Assembly: GCA_019418525.1 (NCBI GenBank)
Contig: DYBS01000047.1
Span: 1,119-12,573 of the forward strand
DNA length: 11,455 nucleotides
Direction: 5' to 3'
Source of the DNA: Clostridiales bacterium
Lineage (GTDB): Bacteria; Bacillota; Clostridia; Oscillospirales; Oscillospiraceae
Below are positions 6,381 through 11,455 of the stretch, piece by piece. Every line of letters begins with the position of its first letter. The first letter of the stretch is position 1. The position numbers and the translations under genes are program-made. Under the pieces are notes generated by a model. It did not search any database. It worked only from the letters and a program-made list of their open reading frames with translations, and was not told the origin of the DNA.

Positions 6381-8030
6381 ATGAAAAGACGCAGATTGAC
6401 GCCCATTCTGCTATGTGCCCTGCTGGCCCTCAGCGGCTGCCGGGCGCAGACCGCCGGAGAGGAGACGACCGCACCGGAGGCTACCAACGCCCAGGAGACG
6501 GCGTCCGCCACAGGTTCTGTCATCGACACCACTGGCCTCTTCAGCGACCGGGATCTGGCGGGTACTTATGACGAGAGCGCCGCTATCCCCATCCAGCTCA
6601 GCGGCGACACCGCGTCCTGTACCTCGGATGCCGTCACGGTGGACGGCAGTCGGATCACCATTGGCGCGGAAGGGGTCTACCTCCTCTCCGGTACCCTCAC
6701 CGACGGACAGATTGTGGTGAATGCCGGGGAGACCGACAAGGTACAGCTGGTCCTGTCGGGCGCGGACATCACCAGCAGCTCTTCTGCCGCCATCTATGCC
6801 CTGGAGGCCGATAAGGTCTTCATTACCCTGGCAGAGGGGACGGAAAACACTCTGGCCAACGGCGGGGAATACGTCGCCATCGACGATAACAACATCGACG
6901 CCGTGCTCTTTGCCAAGACCGACCTGACCCTCAACGGCTCCGGCAGCCTGACGATCCACGCCGCCGCCGGGCACGGCGTGGTGTCCAAGGATGACCTGGT
7001 CATCACCGGCGGCAACTACACCGTCACCGCCGCCAGCCACGGCCTCTCCGGCAAGGACAGCATCGCCATTGCCGACGGTACCTTTACCATCACCTCAGGC
7101 AAGGACGGCATCCATGCGGAGAATGCGGACGATCCCGCTCTGGGCACCCTCTACATCGCCGGCGGCAGCTACACCATTGCCGCTCAGGGAGACGCCATCA
7201 GTGCCCAAGGGGCGCTCCAGATCGACGGCGGTGCCTTTGACTTGTATACCGGGGAGGGAAGCGCCAGCGTGGAGATGACCAGCGGCGACAGCTTTGGCCC
7301 CATGGGCGGCGGCCAGCGGGGGAGTGCGAATCCTCAGGCGGAAGTGACCGTCACGGAGACGGAGGAGGATACCACCAGCCAGAAGGGCATCAAGGGGGAG
7401 GGGACCTACACCATCAACGGCGGTACCTTCACCATTGACAGCGCCGACGACTGCCTTCACGCCGGGGGGGCCATGACCCTGGCCGCCGGGGAGTTTACCC
7501 TGAGCAGCGGGGATGACGCCGTCCACTGTGACGACGCCCTTACCATCCAAAGCGGGACCTTCAACATTCCCTACTGCTACGAGGGAATTGAGGGCCTGTC
7601 CATCACGATTGAGGATGGCACTTTTGACATTACCTCCAACGATGACGGGCTCAACGCCGCCGGCGGGGCTGACAGCTCCGGCTTCGGCGGCTTGGACGGA
7701 CAGGACCCCTTCGCCGATAATGGGGACAATTTCATTCTCATCAACGGGGGCACGTTTACCATCGTATCTGCGGGGGACTGTGTGGACTCTAACGGGGATC
7801 TGACCATCAACGGCGGCACTCTGGATCTCACTTGCAACGGCAGCGGAAATACCGCGCTGGACTGTGATGGAACGTATGCCAATAACGGCGGCGATGTCAC
7901 CACCAACGACGGCTCGGAGAACAACCCCGGCCAGATGGGCGGCGGCAAGGGCGGAGCTGGGGGCCCCGGGGGCGGAACACGGCCCGACCGCCAGGAGGAC
8001 AGCGGCTTGCAAGCGCCTGCCGGAGTGTAA
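6381..8030 (+). CDS. Beta-solenoid lipoprotein, carbohydrate-binding domain-containing (DUF4353-like)
   Basis: A 549-residue secreted lipoprotein. The signal peptide MKRRRLTPILLCALLALSGC ends in lipobox L17-S18-G19 with lipidated C20, followed by a Thr/Ala/Glu-rich linker to about residue 48. From about 75 to 505 the chain is built of repeated rungs of 20-25 residues of the form L-x-I-x-G-G-x-F-x-I-x-S-x-D-G-I, for example TINGGTFTIDSADDCLHAGG (344-363) and FILINGGTFTIVSAGDCVDS (451-470), predicting a right-handed beta-helix. Such proteins are often annotated 'carbohydrate-binding domain-containing' (DUF4353); binding is not proven. Gly-rich inserts occur at 305-318 and about 511-534. I preferred ATG 6381 to TTG 6375 because GGAG at 6367-6370 is only 4 bases from the TTG. 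It lies 17 bp after the DUF4956 stop, in the same operon. Confidence 0.85.
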   Translation: MKRRRLTPILLCALLALSGCRAQTAGEETTAPEATNAQETASATGSVIDTTGLFSDRDLAGTYDESAAIPIQLSGDTASCTSDAVTVDGSRITIGAEGVYLLSGTLTDGQIVVNAGETDKVQLVLSGADITSSSSAAIYALEADKVFITLAEGTENTLANGGEYVAIDDNNIDAVLFAKTDLTLNGSGSLTIHAAAGHGVVSKDDLVITGGNYTVTAASHGLSGKDSIAIADGTFTITSGKDGIHAENADDPALGTLYIAGGSYTIAAQGDAISAQGALQIDGGAFDLYTGEGSASVEMTSGDSFGPMGGGQRGSANPQAEVTVTETEEDTTSQKGIKGEGTYTINGGTFTIDSADDCLHAGGAMTLAAGEFTLSSGDDAVHCDDALTIQSGTFNIPYCYEGIEGLSITIEDGTFDITSNDDGLNAAGGADSSGFGGLDGQDPFADNGDNFILINGGTFTIVSAGDCVDSNGDLTINGGTLDLTCNGSGNTALDCDGTYANNGGDVTTNDGSENNPGQMGGGKGGAGGPGGGTRPDRQEDSGLQAPAGV

Positions 8031-8056
8031 AGAAACAAATGACAGGAGGTTTTTTT

Positions 8057-10240
8057 GTGAGATACCGCAGATGTATGGCGCTGTCTCTGAGCTGTGCCGT
8101 GACCCTCTCTCTGTGCGCCTGCAGTCAGAACGCACAGGGAAATAAAGGGGGTGAAACCACCTCTGCTGTGGCGGACACCGAGCGAAAAGCATACATTGAG
8201 GAAACTCTGAATCTGGCCAATAACCCTGACCAGTCCTGGACCTACGAACCGGATGCCGACGCGTGGGTGCTCTCGGTGGTGGCGGCAGTGGCCTACCCGG
8301 AGCTGCCCGACCAGCAGGGAGTGTCCGTCTGTGTGCCCGGAGCTTACATCACCGGCATTGACACCAACGGGGACGGAGTGGCCGACATTACGGCGGAAGA
8401 TGCGGGAGAGGACGCGGTGAGCGGCTCCCTGGTCCTGGATTACGACGCCCAGATCACCAGTCCCAACGGCCAGACTTACACGGCTGCCACCGCGCCCGTC
8501 ATTCTGAACACCGGCGCGGCGGGCTACGGCTCCCAGAACAATACTCTGGCGGCCACCACCTACGCCGCGGACGGCTATATCAATGTCTCCTGCGGCAACC
8601 GGGGCAAGCAGGACACCGCGACGGACGAGAATGGCAATACCTACTATACCGGCGACGCCCCCTCCTGCCTGGCCGATCAAAAGGCGGCCGCCCGCTATGT
8701 GCAATATAACATTCTCCTGGGCAACCTGCCGGGCAGCAGCGACTATCTGATCTCCACCGGCGGCTCCGGCGGCGGAGCCCATGCGGTGATGTTCGCCGCC
8801 ACTTCCAATAACCCGGACTTCTACGACTACCAGATTGAGGCGGGGGCTGTGGGAGTCTACTACACGGAGGACGGAGGCTACTCCACTGCCGTCACCGTCG
8901 ACGGGGAGGACTATGAGATCTCCGACGGTGCCTGGGGCTGTATCGCGTACAGCGCCATCACGCCTCTGGCTGAGGCGGACATGGCGCTGGCCTTTGAGTA
9001 CACGCTGGACGCCGGCTATGACTTTTCCACCGAGTTCCAGGCCCAGCTGGCGCAGTATCTGTCAAATGCCTATATGGAGTATATCAATGAGCAGGACCTG
9101 TCTGTTCAGGAGAGCGACGTGGGCTTTGACCTGAACGGGGACGGCGATCTAGAGGATACCATTTCCCTCACCATCGAATACGACCCCGACGCTTACCCCG
9201 AGACCAACGGCTACCACGGTACCTATCTGGACCTGTATCTGGCGGAGTTCACGCAAAATCTCCAGTGGTATGTGGATAACTTGGACTACACCTCTGACTG
9301 GACCTGGTTTGACGCGGACGGTAATCCCCTCAGCGACGAAGCAGTGGCCGCCATGACAACAGAGGACAAAGCGGAGGCTTTTCTGGAGGGCCGCTATGCC
9401 AAAGGCGCTTCCGGCGGCATAATGGGCGGCGGCATGGGCCAGCGCCCGGAGGGGCTGGAGGACGGCCAGCTGCCCGGAGACATTCCGTTTGACAAGGGCG
9501 CCGGCGGTGGCGGGATGATCGTGGGCACCCCTGATGCGGGCACCACTCAGGCCACGGGCAGCACGGTAGACTCCAACAACTATGCCACCTATGAGGAGAT
9601 GGTGGAGGCCTATCGCGCCGATATTGAGAGCATCCAGTCCGGGGACAAATACGGCAACAATCTGGTAGAGCTCTATAACCCCCTGAACTATATCGGCGCG
9701 GAGGGAACTGAGAACCCCACTTGGGTGAAGATCCTGTGCGGCGCGGCAGAGGGGGACATCTCGATGTTCGACTCGCTGAACCTGCAAATCGCCCTGCTGA
9801 ATTCCGGCGTTGACACGGAGATCGAATGGCAGTGGGACGGCGGCCATGTGCCCTCCGAGGTACTAGGCGACTCCTTCAGCCTCTATGTGGATCAGATGTA
9901 CGGGGAGTATGTGGACGGCGCCGCTGCCATAACCAAAGCGGCGGCAGAGCCTCAGACCACCAACGGTACAGCCGCTGAGGCCACCGGTAAGGACCTCACA
10001 AACTGGGTCAGCCTGACGGACGGGCAGATCTCCTTCTCTCTGGCCGATGCGGCCGCCTATCGTACCGCTGGAGCCAGTAAGGCCATGCCCGGCTTCGATG
10101 TCATCGACTATGGTCAGGAGGACTATGTATTCGGGACCAGCGAGCAGGACGCCCGGCACTGGGACAGCTATCTGTTGGACATTTTTGAAACCTATGCCGA
10201 TGTGCTCGCACCCCTGTTCAACAGCGGGAAGGGCTCGTGA
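8057..10240 (+). CDS. Tannase-like alpha/beta-hydrolase lipoprotein
   Basis: A 727-residue exported lipoprotein: a short basic N-terminus, a hydrophobic segment and lipobox L19-C20-A21 with lipidated C22. The nucleophile motif TGGSGGGAHAVMFAATSNNP places Ser237 in a G-x-S-x-G elbow like that of bacterial tannases. A late Asp567 (AAEGDIS) and His597 (WDGGHVPSE), 30 residues apart, match the spacing of the Asp and His in the Lactobacillus plantarum tannase triad (32 apart, from memory). Two EF-hand-like DxNxDG loops begin at D102 and D358, suggesting calcium binding. A Met/Gly-rich insert spans about 450-495. The protein is longer than typical tannases. The GTG at 8057 was chosen because AGGAGG lies 7 bases upstream; ATG 8039 precedes that site. 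It is the last gene of the operon, 26 bp after the solenoid gene. It is probably an esterase; the substrate is unknown. Confidence 0.7.
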   Translation: MRYRRCMALSLSCAVTLSLCACSQNAQGNKGGETTSAVADTERKAYIEETLNLANNPDQSWTYEPDADAWVLSVVAAVAYPELPDQQGVSVCVPGAYITGIDTNGDGVADITAEDAGEDAVSGSLVLDYDAQITSPNGQTYTAATAPVILNTGAAGYGSQNNTLAATTYAADGYINVSCGNRGKQDTATDENGNTYYTGDAPSCLADQKAAARYVQYNILLGNLPGSSDYLISTGGSGGGAHAVMFAATSNNPDFYDYQIEAGAVGVYYTEDGGYSTAVTVDGEDYEISDGAWGCIAYSAITPLAEADMALAFEYTLDAGYDFSTEFQAQLAQYLSNAYMEYINEQDLSVQESDVGFDLNGDGDLEDTISLTIEYDPDAYPETNGYHGTYLDLYLAEFTQNLQWYVDNLDYTSDWTWFDADGNPLSDEAVAAMTTEDKAEAFLEGRYAKGASGGIMGGGMGQRPEGLEDGQLPGDIPFDKGAGGGGMIVGTPDAGTTQATGSTVDSNNYATYEEMVEAYRADIESIQSGDKYGNNLVELYNPLNYIGAEGTENPTWVKILCGAAEGDISMFDSLNLQIALLNSGVDTEIEWQWDGGHVPSEVLGDSFSLYVDQMYGEYVDGAAAITKAAAEPQTTNGTAAEATGKDLTNWVSLTDGQISFSLADAAAYRTAGASKAMPGFDVIDYGQEDYVFGTSEQDARHWDSYLLDIFETYADVLAPLFNSGKGS

Positions 10241-10271
10241 ACAATCCCACAGGAAACTGCGCAGAGCTGAG

Positions 10272-10317
10272 AAAAGCCGAGACGGGCCGCCTTGTAGTGG
10301 TCTGTCTCGGCTTTTTT
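10272..10317 (+). terminator. Rho-independent terminator closing the VTC/hydrolase operon
   Basis: A 12-bp perfect stem AAAAGCCGAGAC (10272-10283) pairs with 10304-10315 and ends in a run of six Ts (10312-10317). The stem can extend inward with mismatches (ACGGGCC versus GGTCTGT). It lies 31 bp after the hydrolase stop. Confidence 0.88.
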
Positions 10318-10538
10318 AAGCAATTTTAGGCAGGAGTCCGCGAGCCTCTGATTTTATACGGTGCTTTCAAAGGGGGCTTTCAGCTGGCTTTGCTCCAGTT
10401 CACTTCTTCCAGCTCCGAGCGGCTCTATGGCGGAAAATGTAATCACATGATAGTGAGGCCAGGAAATATTGTGGAAGTAAAGATTTCTGCTATAATGAGT
10501 GCTGAACACTTGGAGAGGGAAAGCGAGGGGGCGAAGAA
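10318..10538 (+). promoter_or_regulatory. Intergenic region with one strong promoter (10469-10496)
   Basis: No gene is supported in the first 150 bases. At the far end, TTGTGG (10469-10474), a 16-bp spacer and TATAAT (10491-10496) preceded by TGC form an extended -10 promoter reading rightward. Transcription should begin near 10503. It can drive the short ORF at 10539 and probably the small membrane protein at 10743. I see no tRNA, riboswitch or operator that I could defend here. Confidence 0.55.
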
Positions 10539-10670
10539 GTGGAGTCAATAAGTGATTACCGAGCTAAGTATGAAGCGTTAGAAATATTTTATGGTTGGAT
10601 AGACCAAGGCAGCAGCTATGAGATCGCGGCCGGATCCCCTCGCTCGTTTACGAAAAGCCTGTTTTTTTAG
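10539..10670 (+). CDS. Small hypothetical ORF, 43 residues, possible gene remnant or leader
   Basis: GTG at 10539 follows GAGGGGG (10525-10531) and lies about 36 nt downstream of a good promoter, so it is placed to be translated. It encodes a 43-residue peptide beginning VESISDYRAKYEALEIF and ending SFTKSLFF at a TAG after a run of seven Ts. Reading on past the TAG in the same frame gives 13 more codons (EKAKDYVIVLFNK) before TAA, which may hint at a decayed longer gene. I do not recognise a family, and the start and reality of the gene are uncertain. Confidence 0.35.
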   Translation: MESISDYRAKYEALEIFYGWIDQGSSYEIAAGSPRSFTKSLFF

Positions 10671-10742
10671 GAAAAGGCAAAAGACTATGTGATTGTGTTG
10701 TTCAACAAATAAAATTGATGAAGTGGAAAAGGGGGAGAATGA

Positions 10743-11075
10743 ATGGCATTTTTGTCGATAGGACTTCTTTCAGCTTTCATATGGGTTGCCATCGGCATGA
10801 TGATTTTGCTGCTTATTGGGACAATTGTTTTGCAGATATTTCTGAGCAGAATGAAAAATCCGTGGGCAGGGTTGATTTTGCCGGGGTTCATATTTGGTTT
10901 TATTTTGTTATTGTGTACGATGGCACCTGATGTTTCGACTGTTTTGCTTTTGATGAGGAAAGGAAATATTCCTACAGCGGTTTATTTCATGATCTATTTG
11001 ATTTGTCGAATCAGGAAGAAAAAATCAGACTTGGCTTCAAAAGCGAAAACGGAAGATAATATAAAGATAAAATAA
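10743..11075 (+). CDS. Small multi-pass membrane protein of unknown function
   Basis: A 110-residue hydrophobic protein. Likely membrane helices are at about 5-33, 41-61 and 65-89; the last is broken by a charged MRKGN turn at 71-75. They are followed by a basic, soluble tail from about residue 89 (RIRKKKSDLASKAK). The ATG at 10743 is 5 bases after GGGGGAG, a good ribosome binding site. The coding sequence is clearly more AT-rich than the operons to its left. It is probably co-transcribed with the short ORF upstream from the promoter at 10469-10496. I do not recognise a characterised family; a role in the membrane is all that the sequence supports. Confidence 0.65.
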   Translation: MAFLSIGLLSAFIWVAIGMMILLLIGTIVLQIFLSRMKNPWAGLILPGFIFGFILLLCTMAPDVSTVLLLMRKGNIPTAVYFMIYLICRIRKKKSDLASKAKTEDNIKIK

Positions 11076-11400
11076 TGATGGTGACTATATGGGTAGAAGA
11101 GAAACAATACAACGGGATATACTGCACATTTCCCGCCTATTTCCTTTTTAAAGAGGACGTAATTATAAAATTTAGACATTGACGCAGAACAAAATAGATA
11201 CAACAATGCTGTCCCGAGCCACGGGTCCTTATGACAGAGAAGGTATACATGCAACAATCAAGTTACAAAAGCTGCCGCGGTTCCGCAATGGGGGCAGGGC
11301 CTCCAGCAAAACCGAACCGCCGTCGGACTGGGTGGAAATCGATTTATTCATAGTCTTGTGCTATACAACATGAAATAATACAAAAGGAGGCCAGAGATCT
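11076..11400 (+). other. Intergenic region before the Hsp70 gene; no gene supported
   Basis: The first half is AT-rich and the segment at about 11205-11335 is GC-rich. A TTGACG (11179-11184) with AACAAT 17 bp downstream (11202-11207) could be a weak promoter, and a TGC-TATACA (11359-11367) could be an extended -10 nearer the Hsp70 gene. Neither is convincing. A clear Shine-Dalgarno AAAAGGAGG (11382-11390) precedes the ATG at 11401. No CIRCE-type heat-shock operator was seen. Open frames here lack ribosome binding sites and family likeness. Confidence 0.5.
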
Positions 11401-11455
11401 ATGGCGGTCATTGGGATTGATTTAGGTACCACCAACTCACTGGTCAGTGTATATC
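11401..11455 (+). CDS. Hsp70/DnaK-family chaperone, N-terminus only (3' truncated by window)
   Basis: The first 18 residues, MAVIGIDLGTTNSLVSVY, are the phosphate-1 ATP-binding motif (GIDLGTTNS) of the Hsp70 actin-like ATPase domain. The start is ATG at 11401, 10 bases after AGGAGG. Only the N-terminus is in the window. The 'LVSVY' wording and the absence of an obvious grpE or hrcA gene upstream would fit an HscC-like or other specialised Hsp70 as well as a DnaK. The family is firm; the subtype is not decidable. Confidence 0.85.
   Translation, partial: MAVIGIDLGTTNSLVSVY

Noticed and set aside
6990..7960. Possible tandem DNA repeat or CRISPR-like array in the solenoid gene
   Set aside because: The periodicity is at protein level (beta-helix rungs with GG-x-F-x-I); the DNA units diverge and there are no uniform repeats or spacers.
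8039..8056. ATG at 8039 as the hydrolase start
   Set aside because: It lies upstream of the AGGAGG that must serve as ribosome binding site; GTG 8057 has the proper spacing.
7577..8782. Long minus-strand open frame of about 400 codons opposite the two lipoprotein genes
   Set aside because: It is the mirror of high-GC coding sequence; composition is low-complexity, with no domain and no ribosome binding site.
10715..10930. Plus-strand 71-codon frame overlapping the small membrane protein
   Set aside because: The overlapping frame from 10743 has a better ribosome binding site and clear membrane helices; this one is an out-of-frame shadow.
11260..11335. Possible structured RNA in the GC-rich patch before the Hsp70 gene
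   Set aside because: Only short, competing 4-5 bp stems could be drawn; no tRNA, riboswitch or T-box consensus was found.
11179..11373. 64-codon plus-strand frame in the gap before the Hsp70 gene
   Set aside because: No Shine-Dalgarno, a weak start, no recognisable family, and a mixed-composition sequence; left as intergenic.

Overview
The window is most likely chromosomal DNA from a GC-rich gut Firmicute of the Clostridia, in the Oscillospiraceae/Flavonifractor-like range. The reasons are strong GGAGG-type ribosome binding sites, frequent GTG/TTG starts, an IscU with a C-terminal CxxCxxC tail, Rrf2 and MarR regulators, lipobox-type lipoproteins (a Gram-positive-style envelope), and a set of proteins (VTC domain, DUF4956, DUF4353-like beta-solenoid) common in that group. 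The assignment rests on protein and motif style only; no 16S or other marker is present.

Layout. (1) 1-262: 3' end of an IscU/NifU-like Fe-S scaffold gene. The first 31 bases are an exact reverse complement of 109-139, so the left edge looks like a fold-back join and not native sequence. (2) 294-828: an Rrf2-family regulator with its own extended -10 promoter and a strong terminator. (3) 847-2724: a two-gene efflux operon, a MarR-type repressor translationally coupled to a MATE exporter, driven by a consensus promoter whose -10 box and Shine-Dalgarno lie inside one large palindrome. (4) 2761-2805: a 45-nt perfect palindrome between convergent operons, probably a bidirectional terminator. (5) 2822-4776, minus strand: an OmpR-type response regulator followed by an overlapping sensor histidine kinase. 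(6) 4959-10240, plus strand, divergent from the two-component genes: a four-gene operon encoding a VTC-domain polyphosphate polymerase-like protein, a DUF4956 membrane protein, a beta-solenoid lipoprotein and a large tannase-like alpha/beta-hydrolase lipoprotein, closed by a terminator at 10272-10317. (7) 10318-11400: a more AT-rich stretch with one good promoter, a 44-codon ORF of unknown nature and a small multi-pass membrane protein. (8) 11401-end: the first 18 codons of an Hsp70-family chaperone.

How they may work together. The MarR-MATE pair reads as a classic autoregulated, drug- or metabolite-inducible exporter. The most interesting unit is the divergent two-component system plus the VTC/DUF4956/beta-solenoid/hydrolase operon. 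The shared intergenic region holds two copies of a TTAACTCYARTTA repeat spaced 63 bp apart, each near one of the two deduced promoters, which suggests that the response regulator controls both directions. The operon would place a polyphosphate-type polymerase and a membrane partner at the inner face of the membrane and two lipoproteins on the outer face. The lipoproteins share unusual Gly/Met-rich MGGGQR-like segments. The substrate and purpose of this envelope system cannot be told from sequence alone; a function for the set as a whole is inference.
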